19,206 nucleotides of DNA. Origin: Streptosporangiaceae bacterium (GTDB lineage Bacteria; Actinomycetota; Actinomycetes; Streptosporangiales; Streptosporangiaceae). The DNA lies in contig JASHOI010000181.1 of NCBI GenBank assembly GCA_030041195.1, positions 1 to 19,206 of the forward strand, written 5' to 3'. The notes below the pieces were generated by a model. The model ran no database searches, was not told where the DNA came from, and was given only the letters and a program-made list of their open reading frames with translations. The position numbers and the translations under genes were made by a program. This document shows positions 1-8,135 of this stretch, piece by piece. Each line of letters opens with the position of its first letter. Position 1 is the stretch's first letter.

Positions 1-842
1 GCCTTCATAGACCTCAGCATCATCCGCATGTCCGCGACCACCTTGCCGTCCTGGCCGAGGGCACGGGAGTCGTACCATAGGACTTCGGTTTGGGGGGTCT
101 GGCTAAGCGCGACGATCTCGCCGGTCACTGTGTAGGTGGTCCCGATGAACACCGGACCGCGGTGGAAGCGGACCTCGATGGCGCCGAACAGGCCGACCCG
201 CGGTCCCATTTGCGCCTTGGTCGGCGCCAACAGCTCCGAATACAGCAGGTTCACCACTGCAGACGGCGAAGCGATCCGGCCGCCCCAGGGCGAGCTGCCG
301 GTGTACCAGTCCAGCGGCTCGGTCATCGCGCCCTTAGCGATGGCGGATGCGGTGCGCTGGCCGTCCGGAGTAAGGGTGAGCTCGCCGAGGCTGTCGCCGG
401 GCCGCAGGTTCCGCATTATCCGCAGCTCTGAGGGATCGACCGGGCGCAAGTCCCGCCCCCGCAGGGCTGACGGCTGCGTGGGCTGGCCGACGCTTGCGGT
501 GCCCTCAGCGATGATCGTGTCACCGCCGTCTGTCGCCCAGGCGCGCACCTGGGGATCAACCGCTCCGGTCGGCGGACGTTCCAGGAAGGCCTGCACGGGC
601 TCGTTGTCGACCCGGGCATTTCGGAAGTACAGTGACAGGCTGCCTGTCTCGAACCACTGACGGCCAAACGCGTCGAGCAACAGCGGCGGGAACTGGTCCA
701 TGTGCACGCTTCCAGCCACCGTGCCACCGCGAAAGCCCAGTGCCGACGCCGTCTCGTCGTCGTGGATACTGCCGGCGATGTCGGCCGCGAGGTTGCGCGC
801 GTGCCGGACGGGGCCAGTTATTACGTTGGTGTCGGGCGCCAT
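1..842 (-). CDS. Two-part hotdog-fold (MaoC-like) protein, 3' end off window
   Basis: An open frame of 280 codons starts at ATG 842 behind AAGGAG (spacing 5) and has no stop before the window edge, so the C-terminus is missing. Residues 20-130 resemble a MaoC-type hotdog domain (IHDDETASALGFRGG near 26-40, then an FGRQW segment near 59-63). Residues 170-280 look like a second hotdog-like half (VGLFGAIEVRFHRGPV). The classical R-hydratase motif DxNPxH is not visible, so hydratase activity is only inferred. Substrate is likely an acyl-CoA, by context: an enoyl-CoA hydratase lies 111 nt upstream on the same strand and is probably cotranscribed. The protein at 14586-15071 is its close paralogue lacking about 130 internal residues. 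Family assignment is by general resemblance; the exact product is unknown. Confidence 0.8.
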   Translation of the reverse strand, partial: MAPDTNVITGPVRHARNLAADIAGSIHDDETASALGFRGGTVAGSVHMDQFPPLLLDAFGRQWFETGSLSLYFRNARVDNEPVQAFLERPPTGAVDPQVRAWATDGGDTIIAEGTASVGQPTQPSALRGRDLRPVDPSELRIMRNLRPGDSLGELTLTPDGQRTASAIAKGAMTEPLDWYTGSSPWGGRIASPSAVVNLLYSELLAPTKAQMGPRVGLFGAIEVRFHRGPVFIGTTYTVTGEIVALSQTPQTEVLWYDSRALGQDGKVVADMRMMLRSMK

Positions 843-953
843 CGTTACTCCTTACTGGGCCTGCCGACGGGCAGATGTCGCGAGCATGTGCCGGACGGAT
901 CCGCCGCGCAACCTGGCCCTCGTCAAGGCACTTTCGCTTACTTTGCTTCACTG

Positions 954-1760
954 CTACAACGCCCTGTGGCCTGACCATCTGGGCTGGCGCTTCTCGACGA
1001 AAGCGGCGATTCCCTCCTCCTGATCTCCGCTGGCGAGCCAATCAGCCCTCAGTTCAACGCCGGCCGCCTTCGCTTCCGCTTCACCAAGCGAGAAGGCTGC
1101 CCGGGCCACAGCCTTGGAGTACCTGACGGCGTGCGGAGCGGCCTCGCAGATCGCCTCTGCGAGCTCGAAAGCGGCCGGGATGCTGTGCCCGGTGGGGACC
1201 ACTCGGTTGACTAGTCCGAGCTCATAGGCTCGCTGCGCCGTCATCGGCACGCCGGTGAGGATCACCTCAAGGGCCACCGTCGGAGGAATCCGACGTGGCA
1301 GGCGCTCCAGGCCGCCAGCTCCGGCCACGATTCCCCTGCGAACCTCGGGAAGCCCGAACTGAGCGTGCTCTTCAGCGACGATCAAGTCGCAGCCAAGGCA
1401 GAGCTCGCAGCCGCCCCCGAACGCGAAGCCGTTGACCGCGGCGATGATCGGCTTCTTCAGCAGCGGGGTCACGCCACCGAACCCGACAACAGCCGCCGGA
1501 TCTTGCTGCGGGCCGTTGGGGCATGCCTTCTTGAGGTCGGCGCCGGCACAGAAGGCCCGTTCCCCTACTCCTGTCACGATGTGCACCCAGATACCGGGGT
1601 CCGCTTCTTGCTCATCCCAGGCCGCAATGAGCGCTGCCTTGAGCGCATCGCTCATTGCGTTCCTCGACTCGGGGCGATTCATCCGAACAATGCCAACGTG
1701 TCCCTGTCGTTCGCGCAGGACAATCGGCTCGCCTGCCCTATTAGTCGGAATCAGAGTCAC
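954..1760 (-). CDS. Enoyl-CoA hydratase/isomerase (crotonase family)
   Basis: This 268-aa protein has the usual crotonase length and motifs. The oxyanion-hole region AFCAGADL lies near 69-76, GGGCEL near 115-120 and LPEVRRGIVAGAGG near 137-150. The two glutamates that catalyse water addition in classical enoyl-CoA hydratase fit E119 and E139, so a true hydratase of 2-enoyl-CoA esters is likely, in the cytoplasm. The start is GTG 1760 with AGGAAG about 5 nt upstream; a nearby ATG is out of frame. It lies downstream of the transporter genes and of a CoA-transferase remnant, and upstream of the hotdog gene, all on the minus strand. It probably performs the hydration step of the beta-oxidation-like pathway encoded here. 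The substrate is not readable from the sequence. Confidence 0.92.
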   Translation of the reverse strand: MTLIPTNRAGEPIVLRERQGHVGIVRMNRPESRNAMSDALKAALIAAWDEQEADPGIWVHIVTGVGERAFCAGADLKKACPNGPQQDPAAVVGFGGVTPLLKKPIIAAVNGFAFGGGCELCLGCDLIVAEEHAQFGLPEVRRGIVAGAGGLERLPRRIPPTVALEVILTGVPMTAQRAYELGLVNRVVPTGHSIPAAFELAEAICEAAPHAVRYSKAVARAAFSLGEAEAKAAGVELRADWLASGDQEEGIAAFVEKRQPRWSGHRAL

Positions 1761-1801
1761 TTCATCTTCCTAATTAGTTAGGCGGCTTGTGGCGGGAGTG
1801 G

Positions 1802-2036
1802 TTACGGAGGCTGACTGCTGCTGGCCCGCAGCAGTTCGGCATTGTGCTTGTCGACCAGCGGCGCTGGCCGCTGAATACGCCAGTTGCCGCGCTCCGCCTT
1901 GAACAGCGCGCCGGGACACGGCCACACGGTCGAGTAGCGGATGATGGACGGGCGTCGGAAAGTCACGTGCCACAACCCGCGGATCGCTGAGTGCTCCGAT
2001 CCGGAGTACGGGGATACCGTAGTCGTTATCCTTCAT
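1802..2036 (-). pseudogene. Remnant of a family III (CaiB/BaiF) CoA-transferase C-terminus
   Basis: Reading leftwards from 2036, one frame gives DYGIPVLRIGALSDPRVVAR then DFPTPVHHPLLD. This matches the family III segment of the type GIPv-x-x-v-x-x-l-x-DPxv-x-AR-x-f-x-x-v-x-HP. At about position 1928 the match moves by one base to the next frame, which gives WPCPGALFKAERGNWRIQRP and APLVDKHNAELL and stops at TAA 1802-1804. That is the usual C-terminal pattern rPAPxLGEHNxEvL. Only about the last 75 codons remain, with one frameshift, and nothing of the N-terminal domain precedes it: the permease gene ends at 2071. It is a decayed, truncated gene lying between the permease and the enoyl-CoA hydratase. 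The assignment rests on pattern recognition of both blocks in the right order. Confidence 0.68.
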
Positions 2037-2070
2037 CTCCGTCTCCCCGCCGCCCAGCCCACCGACGCGC

Positions 2071-2994
2071 CTAAGCGGCAACGGCCGCGACGGCCGCCGT
2101 ATCATCTGCGACCCCGGAGCCTGGCTGCAACGACAGGCGGTCGCGCACGTAGTCCCCTATCCGGTAAACGCAGAGCACAGTAATGGCAATCATGAGACCT
2201 GGAGCAATTATCTGGCCCGGAGATGCAAGGATATTCTGATACGCGATCGCCAGATCCCCGCCCCAATTCGCTGTAGGCGGCTGAATGCCCAGGCCGAGGA
2301 AAGAGATAGCGCCTTCGATGATGAAGGCAAGACCGGTAAATATTGTGACCTGAACAACGACCGGAGCGATAGCAAACGGCAAAATATGGCGAAACACGAT
2401 GATCCGCCTAGGGCATCCGGACAAGATCGCGCTATCGACATATCCCTTCGTGCGATATTCTAGGACGCCGATCCGGGCTAGCCTCGCCAGCACGGGCGAG
2501 AATACGATCCCTACAGATATCATCGAGCTTACCAGGCTCGCACCGATGATACCGGTGACAACGATTGCCAGGACAAGAGCCGGGAACGACAGCATCGAGT
2601 CAGCCAGTCGCATCAGCGCTGGGCCCAGAAAGCGTGGCCAGTAGCCGGCGACAACACCCCAGGGAACGCCGATAAGCAGTGCTACTACGATTGCAATTAT
2701 CACACCTTCAAACGCACTTCGTCCCCCCCAGATCATCCTGCTGAATACGTCTCGACCAAGTCCGTCCGTGCCGAAGAGATGATGAAACGATGGTCCCGCA
2801 AAACGCGTCTGGAGGTCCTGGGCGTTAGGGTCGTAGGGTGCAACCCACGGTGCGAACACGGCAGCAAGCAGCAGAATTGTCATAACTGCAATGGCCGCCC
2901 GCAGGCCCCATTGTTTGGAGTGGCGCGGCTGACCCGACTCTTGTGGTCGTTTCGGCAATTCCTCAAGCTGCACTGCATTCACTCGGGCTTTCAC
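2071..2994 (-). CDS. ABC transporter permease, DppC/OppC type
   Basis: The 307-aa integral membrane protein has the layout of the second oligopeptide/dipeptide permease. There is an N-terminal membrane helix (AAIAVMTILLLAAVFAPWVA), an extracellular stretch with DPNAQDL and HLFGTDGLGRDVFSR, then several hydrophobic segments. The EAA loop that touches the ATPases reads AILSGCPRRIIVFRHILP, followed by FIIEGAISFLGLGIQPPTANWG, a strong DppC signature. The start is GTG 2994 with a short AGGA about 5 nt upstream. It follows the DppB-like gene after 46 nt and closes the transporter block. Its DNA is AT-richer than the genes on the right half. Peptide specificity is not implied: this family also carries other solutes. 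Confidence 0.93.
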   Translation of the reverse strand: MKARVNAVQLEELPKRPQESGQPRHSKQWGLRAAIAVMTILLLAAVFAPWVAPYDPNAQDLQTRFAGPSFHHLFGTDGLGRDVFSRMIWGGRSAFEGVIIAIVVALLIGVPWGVVAGYWPRFLGPALMRLADSMLSFPALVLAIVVTGIIGASLVSSMISVGIVFSPVLARLARIGVLEYRTKGYVDSAILSGCPRRIIVFRHILPFAIAPVVVQVTIFTGLAFIIEGAISFLGLGIQPPTANWGGDLAIAYQNILASPGQIIAPGLMIAITVLCVYRIGDYVRDRLSLQPGSGVADDTAAVAAVAA

Positions 2995-3040
2995 ATCCTA
3001 TCTTGGCAAAGGAGACTCTTATCCGTTCATTGTGGCGTGA

Positions 3041-4105
3041 TTATCGGAGCCGCGGATTTACCGCAGCCGCGGCGACGTCAACGACGAGATTAAGCGCCAC
3101 TACGATGGCAACGTAGACGATGACAATGCCTTCAATCATCGTATAGTCCCTATTGGTTATTGCTTGGACGAGCGAGTTGCCGAGCCCAGGAAGCACGAAG
3201 ATCTGCTCGATAACCACCGTGGCGCCAAGCATGCCTATCAGCAACAGTCCGTAGACATTGAGTATGGTAGGAAGTGCGTTACGGAAGCTATATCGCCATA
3301 GGATCCGAGCATTTCTAATGCCCATAGCACGGGCAGTGAGGACGAAATCCTCATCCATCGCGCTGGCGACTGCACTGCGTACTTGCCGGACCACGACGGC
3401 CGCAGCGCCGAGGCCCATCGTAATCGACGGCAGGAACATGTGATAGAGGTTGTCAGCAGGGTCGGCTGTGAACGGCACAAAGCCGAGCACTGGGAAGATA
3501 TGCAGGGCGACGGCAAAGAGGTCCACCAGGACGATCGCCACGAAAAAGTCCGGAAAGGCCAGGCCAACTCCAGAAGTGCCAGTAATGAGGCGGTCAAGTC
3601 GGCTGTTCCGATGTGAAGCTGCTATCAGGCCTGCTGGGACGGCCAGCAGGATGGACCACAGAGCTGCAAGTGCCACAAGCTCCGCCGTTACCGGCAGGCC
3701 CTGCCCGACTGTCGTCGACACGGCCTGACCGGTTTCCAGCGAAGTGGCGAGATTACCCCGGAGTAGTCCGCCGAGCCACGTCAGGTACTGCACGATCACG
3801 GGATGATCGAGACCCATTTGCTGGTTGAGCGCCGCGATCGCCGTGCGTGTCGCATAGATACCCAGCTTGGCCTGGGCAGGCCCACCTGGCACCAGTCGCA
3901 CGAGCAAGAAGATGGCCACGCTCGACAAGAGCGCGGTAGGCACCAGTGTCACGCACCTCCGTACGACGACCAGAGAGACCCATCGCAGGTTCCCGAAAAC
4001 GGCGTCGCGCCGCCGAGGCACCGCGATCAGTCCCGTGCCCGCCGAGTGCCGCGCCTTGACTGACTCGTGCCCGCCAGTCTGGACATCTGCCCGTTCCATT
4101 GCCAT
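3041..4105 (-). CDS. ABC transporter permease, DppB/OppB type
   Basis: This 354-aa membrane protein shows the DppB pattern: a first helix followed by FLLVRLVPGGPAQAKLG, the segment LNQQMGLDHPVIVQYLTWL, and the EAA loop DFVLTARAMGIRNARILWRY before VIEQIFVLPGLGNSL. It would pair with the DppC-like subunit to form the channel. The start at ATG 4105 (GGTGAG about 5 nt upstream) gives an N-terminal extension of about 45 polar residues before the usual start region. GTG 4021 is an alternative start that would remove 28 of them. It is separated from the binding-protein gene by 98 nt that hold a large stem-loop. Confidence in the family is high and in the start moderate. Confidence 0.93.
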   Translation of the reverse strand: MAMERADVQTGGHESVKARHSAGTGLIAVPRRRDAVFGNLRWVSLVVVRRCVTLVPTALLSSVAIFLLVRLVPGGPAQAKLGIYATRTAIAALNQQMGLDHPVIVQYLTWLGGLLRGNLATSLETGQAVSTTVGQGLPVTAELVALAALWSILLAVPAGLIAASHRNSRLDRLITGTSGVGLAFPDFFVAIVLVDLFAVALHIFPVLGFVPFTADPADNLYHMFLPSITMGLGAAAVVVRQVRSAVASAMDEDFVLTARAMGIRNARILWRYSFRNALPTILNVYGLLLIGMLGATVVIEQIFVLPGLGNSLVQAITNRDYTMIEGIVIVYVAIVVALNLVVDVAAAAVNPRLR

Positions 4106-4155
4106 AACTCACCGCCTCGTCAGCATCGCGTCACCAAGTCCACAGTCCGCCGCGG

Positions 4156-4197
4156 GCCCGGGAAGGCATCGCCGCGGCAGCCGGTGCCTTCCCGGGC
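4156..4197 (-). promoter_or_regulatory. Intercistronic stem-loop after the binding-protein gene
   Basis: Positions 4156-4168 (GCCCGGGAAGGCA) are the exact reverse complement of 4185-4197 (TGCCTTCCCGGGC). This gives 13 perfect base pairs, and a G-T pair plus two more pairs extend the stem inward to a short loop. It begins 7 nt after the stop codon of the substrate-binding protein and precedes the permease. No U-run follows on the minus strand, so a full intrinsic terminator is unlikely. By analogy with malE-malF and similar operons, it may protect the upstream mRNA and cause partial attenuation, so that more binding protein than permease is made. The structure is seen in the sequence; the role is inferred. 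Confidence 0.75.
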
Positions 4198-4203
4198 GCT
4201 GCA

Positions 4204-5805
4204 CTAGCCGAGAGACAGATACGCCAGATCCGGTTCATCGTTGAGGCTATAGGCGCTAGCTTCACCGTGAACATTCGACGTGTATGCGTCGTATTCTGGG
4301 TTGTAATACAGCGGAATGGATGGCGCCTGCGAGGCCAGTACAGCGTTCGCGTCATCGATAGCCGACTGCATCCCATTGTTGGTATACACCGAGTTCATCG
4401 CGTTCACGGGAGCGGCCATCCCGGCTGGGTGTACGCCGGTAAATGAGCTTGACGGAGCGTACATTAGCTGATAGGTGAGGAACGGCGTTACCGTACAGCA
4501 CCAGCCCGTAAAGTATATGTCGGCCGCATTTGACGTGTTGAACTCGGTGTTTACCTGAACGCCAGGGCCGACGGTCAGTTTGAGCGTAATGCCAACCTTG
4601 GCCAGGTCGGCGGCGACGATAGTTGCGTCGGTGTTATACGGAGGAAGGTCAATCGCCAGGGCGGTCAGGTTCAGGCCATGTGAATATCCTGCCGCAGCCA
4701 GCAATTGCCTCGCTTTGGCCGGGTTATACGGCCACATGTTGGACATCGACGGCTCTCCGTAAGGGCTACTTGGCGCATACGGAGTGAACGCCGGCTCATC
4801 CTGCAATCCGTCCGACGACGCTTCCGCGAGCGCCCTGCGATTTATTGCGTACTCGATCGCTAGTCTTACTTTCACATTCCCCATGGGATTGAGCTTCGGG
4901 TTAATGAAGGCCTCCGTAACCGCAAGCGCCTTACTGCTGGTGTAATAGTGGAGGCTGGGATTGGATCGAATTGATCCAAGCTGCGTTGCCGTCAGGCCGA
5001 ATGCATATTGAGCCGCGCCCGAGGTAAGCGCGCTGACGACAGAATTCGCGTCGCTGATAATCTCGATGTCAAGCTGTGCGACCTTCGCCGCCGGCGAGCC
5101 GGCGAACTTGTAGTCGGCATAACGTTCAAGCTTTACGCTCGCGGAAGGCGTATAGCTGACCAGCTTGAAGGGCCCCGCGCCAACGGGATGAGTGCCGAGA
5201 AAGCGGCCGTACTTCTTAATTGCCGCGGGAGAGACTATGTAGCCGATACGGCTGGCCAGGACACCGGGCAAGCTCGCAGTCGGAGCATCGAGGTTGATCT
5301 GGACGACGTTCTGCCCTATCGCCTCAATGCTTTTCATTGTTGGAATCGTGTTCAGCTTCTCGCCTACGCAGTGCTCGATACTCGTGACGACCGCCTGGGC
5401 GTTGACCTTTGTCCCATCCTGAAAGGTCAGTCCGGATCGGAGGGTCAACCTGAAGGTCTCTTTCGCCGGGCCAGAGAAACTCCAGGACGTAGCTATTCCA
5501 GGCTGCAAGGCTCCGGTGCTCGGGACATAGTAGATCAATGGCGCGTAGATGAGATCAAGATACGGAAAGTCACTCCCGCCTGCTCCCGCACAGGGATCGA
5601 GGCTAGTGGGCGCGGAGTCCGTCGCCACGGTAAGGGTCGCAGTGCTCTTTGAGCTCGCCGTACTCGAGCTGCCGCTGGATCCGCAGGCCGTCAGCACTGC
5701 CAGCCCCATGCCAAACATAATGCCTATCGCAATAGCCCGCATTCCAGGCTTCCGGTCGCTGGACGCCCGTTGCGCTCTTAGCTCACTCCCTCTTTGTCTG
5801 CTCAT
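4204..5805 (-). CDS. Extracellular solute-binding lipoprotein, family 5 (DppA/OppA type)
   Basis: This protein would capture the substrate outside the membrane and deliver it to the permeases. From ATG 5805 it has 533 residues: a basic N-terminus, a hydrophobic stretch IGIMFGMGLAVLTAC whose LTAC is a lipobox with C41, then a Ser/Gly linker. The mature part shows family 5 features: an SLDPC segment, LTLRSGLTFQDGTKVNAQAV, and THPVGAGPFKLVSYTPS. The frame is open upstream to 5943, but 5805 is chosen because AGGGAG lies about 9 nt before it and it overlaps the end of the preceding ATPase gene by only 23 nt. ATG 5742 is another possible start, with C20 as the lipid cysteine. A stem-loop follows the stop. 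The ligand is unknown; catabolic neighbours suggest an organic acid or conjugate. Confidence 0.92.
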   Translation of the reverse strand: MSRQRGSELRAQRASSDRKPGMRAIAIGIMFGMGLAVLTACGSSGSSSTASSKSTATLTVATDSAPTSLDPCAGAGGSDFPYLDLIYAPLIYYVPSTGALQPGIATSWSFSGPAKETFRLTLRSGLTFQDGTKVNAQAVVTSIEHCVGEKLNTIPTMKSIEAIGQNVVQINLDAPTASLPGVLASRIGYIVSPAAIKKYGRFLGTHPVGAGPFKLVSYTPSASVKLERYADYKFAGSPAAKVAQLDIEIISDANSVVSALTSGAAQYAFGLTATQLGSIRSNPSLHYYTSSKALAVTEAFINPKLNPMGNVKVRLAIEYAINRRALAEASSDGLQDEPAFTPYAPSSPYGEPSMSNMWPYNPAKARQLLAAAGYSHGLNLTALAIDLPPYNTDATIVAADLAKVGITLKLTVGPGVQVNTEFNTSNAADIYFTGWCCTVTPFLTYQLMYAPSSSFTGVHPAGMAAPVNAMNSVYTNNGMQSAIDDANAVLASQAPSIPLYYNPEYDAYTSNVHGEASAYSLNDEPDLAYLSLG

Positions 5806-6877
5806 CGACAAGCTCCCTAGTTGAGGTTTCGATATCGTCACGCGCGCGCACCCTCTCGGTGCCTTGTTCAGCTTCATCTGCCTCCTGACGTTCCTCAGCG
5901 GGCCACTCTGCATTTCTGTGGCACGCAACGCTATGGAGGTCACCTATGGCCGAGAAACGCTCGATGGCTAGCAGTTCCGGTTCGGTCGCCCGGCACACCT
6001 CCCGGGCGAATGGGCACCGTGTATGGAATCGGCACCCCATTGGCGGATGACGAGGATCTGGCATTTCCCCGGTGATTACGATCCGGCTCCGGCCCTTTTC
6101 GGTCGACATCCGAGGGACGGCATCAATCAGAGCACGGGTATACGGGTGCTGTGGCTCGGTGAGTATCTGCGTTGTCGGTGCTATCTCGACAATCTTGCCC
6201 AGGTACAGCACGGCGACGCGATCTGCTAGCGCGGCAACCGCTCCGAGATCATGCGATATAATCACGTACGTCAAAGCTCGCTCGACCCGAAGATCGGCGA
6301 GGAGCTTGAGGACTTCTCCCTGGATCGAGGCGTCCAGTGACGCGACCGGCTCATCGAGCAGGATTACGGGTGCGTCGGATGCCAGGGCGCGCGCGATAGT
6401 CACTCTTTGCCGCTGACCGCCCGACATCTCTCCGGGCAGCCGATCAGCGATATCAGCTGAGAGCCCCATCCGCGAGATTAGCTCGATTGCGACCGGCCGC
6501 AGCGCTGCAGGGCTCTTGGCCGACCTCGGAACTACGGGCTCGACGACGCTTTTCCAGGCGGCGATGCGGGGATTGAGCGCGTCGCTCGCGTTCTGAAATA
6601 CAACCTGTACGCGAGCTGCACCTTTCTGTCGAGATGCTTTCCTGCTTGTGCCGCCACGGTCGAAGGAGATCGTTCCTTCAGAGAGCGGGGCCAGGCCCGC
6701 GATGGCACGTAGAAGGGTAGTCTTTCCTGAGCCTGTCTCACCAATTACGCCCAGTACCTCGTTCTTTCGCACGGCCAGCGACACTTTGTCAAGCGCCCTC
6801 AGGCGCCGCCTGCCCATACCAAAAGTGACTGAAACATCGTTTACCCTGATAATGTCTTCAGGCTTGTTCTCCGTCAT
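5783..6877 (-). CDS. ABC transporter ATPase, OppF/DppF type
   Basis: This 364-aa ATPase would energise uptake together with the OppD-type subunit. It contains Walker A GETGSGKT (46-53), the signature MSGGQRQR near 151-158, Walker B VILLDEP (171-177) and the switch histidine H209. The C-terminal oligopeptide-transporter domain begins at HPYTRAL (244-250) and carries four cysteines (C282, C288, C295, C319), a pattern conserved in these subunits and, from memory, reported to hold an iron-sulfur cluster in some members. Residues 325-364 form a highly charged tail. The start ATG 6877 overlaps the stop of the preceding ATPase as ATGA, so translation is probably coupled. The 3' end overlaps the start of the binding-protein gene. 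Confidence 0.94.
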   Translation of the reverse strand: MTENKPEDIIRVNDVSVTFGMGRRRLRALDKVSLAVRKNEVLGVIGETGSGKTTLLRAIAGLAPLSEGTISFDRGGTSRKASRQKGAARVQVVFQNASDALNPRIAAWKSVVEPVVPRSAKSPAALRPVAIELISRMGLSADIADRLPGEMSGGQRQRVTIARALASDAPVILLDEPVASLDASIQGEVLKLLADLRVERALTYVIISHDLGAVAALADRVAVLYLGKIVEIAPTTQILTEPQHPYTRALIDAVPRMSTEKGRSRIVITGEMPDPRHPPMGCRFHTRCPFAREVCRATEPELLAIERFSAIGDLHSVACHRNAEWPAEERQEADEAEQGTERVRARDDIETSTRELVDEQTKRE

Positions 6878-7890
6878 AAGTCTTTCGCCGCCAGCGTCAG
6901 CTCACGATCTCGTAGGCATCTCGTCCAGCCGCCGGCGACACTGGGCGCCAGGCTGGCTGTGTTGCTGACGCATGCTTCTTGCTTGAAGTCGCACCGCGGA
7001 TGGAATCGACAGCCAGTCGGCGGCGAATAAGGGGAGGCTGGAAGCCCTCTGATGCTTACGGCGGCGCCGATGTCTTCGCTCAGGTCTCGAGATGCCGAGC
7101 GGACTAGGGCTCTCGTGTAAGGATGCCTGGGGGCTTTGACGAGCTGCTCTTTAGTGTCGACAGAAACCGTCTGCCCGCAGTACAGCGTAGTGACATCGTC
7201 ACACATCTCGCCAACAAGCCCCATGTTATGGGTGATCAGAAGAATTGAAACGGCACGCTCAGTTACAACGCCCCGCAGCAGCTGGAGGATCTGTGCCTGG
7301 ATGGTCGCGTCTAGTGCGGTCGTAGGCTCGTCTGCTATCAGCACAGTCGGACTGCACGCCAGGGCCATCGCAATCATGACTCTCTGAGCCATGCCTCCTG
7401 ACAGCTCGAACGGGTATGAGCGAAATACCTGCGTCGCGTTGGGGAGACGGACCGCTGCGAGACTCTCGACAGAGCGCCGTGTTGCATCGGCCCTGGTGAC
7501 CTCTTCGTGCGCTCGAATGACATCCACTATCTGCCGGCCGACCGGCAGCATCGGATTTAGAGCTGACATCGCGTCCTGGGAGATCATGCTGATGCGGTGC
7601 CCGCGAATTTTTCTAAGTTCCTCGCCCGTGGCGACGAGCAAGTTCCGGCCCTCAAACGAGATTGTGCCGCCGGCAACATTGGCGCCTGCTGGCAGCAGTC
7701 CCAGCACACTGCGCGCCGTCAGGCTTTTTCCACTACCGCTCTCTCCAACGAGACCCATTACTTTGCCGCGATACACACTCACGCTGACGTCGTCGATTAT
7801 CCGGCGGCCACGGATGGCGATCGCGAGGTGCCGAACCGATAGCACCTCGGGCGCATCCGTGGGCATGTTGCTCGAGTCGGGTCCTTGCAT
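6874..7890 (-). CDS. ABC transporter ATPase, OppD/DppD type
   Basis: This 338-aa protein is the other ATPase of the transporter. It shows Walker A GESGSGKS (49-56), the Q-loop region MISQDAMSALNP, the signature LSGGMAQR (163-170), Walker B VLIADEPT (183-190), H221, and the C-terminal HPYTRAL (256-262) with cysteines C294, C300, C307 and C325. It is the first sure gene of the minus-strand transporter operon. The start is placed at ATG 7890, whose A is shared with the TGA of a small upstream frame (TGATG); no clear Shine-Dalgarno sequence precedes it. ATG 7866 is an alternative with no better site. The promoter at 8136-8165 would leave a leader of about 240 nt. The ATPase call is secure; the start is not. 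Confidence 0.93.
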   Translation of the reverse strand: MQGPDSSNMPTDAPEVLSVRHLAIAIRGRRIIDDVSVSVYRGKVMGLVGESGSGKSLTARSVLGLLPAGANVAGGTISFEGRNLLVATGEELRKIRGHRISMISQDAMSALNPMLPVGRQIVDVIRAHEEVTRADATRRSVESLAAVRLPNATQVFRSYPFELSGGMAQRVMIAMALACSPTVLIADEPTTALDATIQAQILQLLRGVVTERAVSILLITHNMGLVGEMCDDVTTLYCGQTVSVDTKEQLVKAPRHPYTRALVRSASRDLSEDIGAAVSIRGLPASPYSPPTGCRFHPRCDFKQEACVSNTASLAPSVAGGWTRCLRDRELTLAAKDL

Positions 7891-8045
7891 CAGCAGTCGC
7901 TCTCACAGGCGGTTCGTGGCAGCTTGGCAGACTGACCGGGCGTCGCCTTCCTTGGCTGCGGTGTGGTCGTCGCAGCTGCGTGCGCCCCGTCCGCAGTGAC
8001 AGCCTGAAGCTCGGCTTCCGGGAGATCTGAGAGTGCAGAACGCAC
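7890..8045 (-). CDS. Possible 51-aa ORF coupled to the transporter operon
   Basis: A GTG at 8045 preceded by GGGAGG (spacing about 9) opens a 51-codon frame beginning VRSALSDLPEAELQAVTADG and ending in TGA at 7890-7892, which shares its A with the ATG of the OppD-type ATPase (TGATG). The stop-start overlap and the lack of another ribosome site for the ATPase suggest that this frame is translated and feeds ribosomes to it. No signal peptide, membrane segment or known domain is visible. The segment LSDLPEAELQAVTADG has a loose likeness to the very end of family III CoA-transferases, so it could instead be a decayed tail of such a gene. It lies wholly inside the leader of the predicted transcript. 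Function unknown. Confidence 0.35.
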   Translation of the reverse strand: MRSALSDLPEAELQAVTADGAHAAATTTPQPRKATPGQSAKLPRTACESDC

Positions 8046-8135
8046 CGGATACTGCCTCCCTGCCGTCGAGCCTGATGCGGGAACCCCAGCCGGTTTCGTG
8101 CCGGTAAATCAGCACCTCAGTGCAATATTTCTGGG

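Noticed and set aside
136..660. Long plus-strand frames opposite the left-edge hotdog gene
   Set aside because: They are antisense shadows; the minus frame has a ribosome site and a clear paralogue at 14586.
4382..4387. GTATAC inside the binding-protein gene
   Set aside because: The arms do not match the operator consensus and it is in coding sequence.
5806..5943. Upstream extension of the binding protein
   Set aside because: It lies inside the ATPase gene; the later ATG has a good ribosome site and leads into a lipoprotein signal.
6138..6143. GTATAC with GC-rich arms inside the OppF-type gene
   Set aside because: It encodes the conserved HPYTRAL motif and its arms are out of register by one base, so it is explained by coding.
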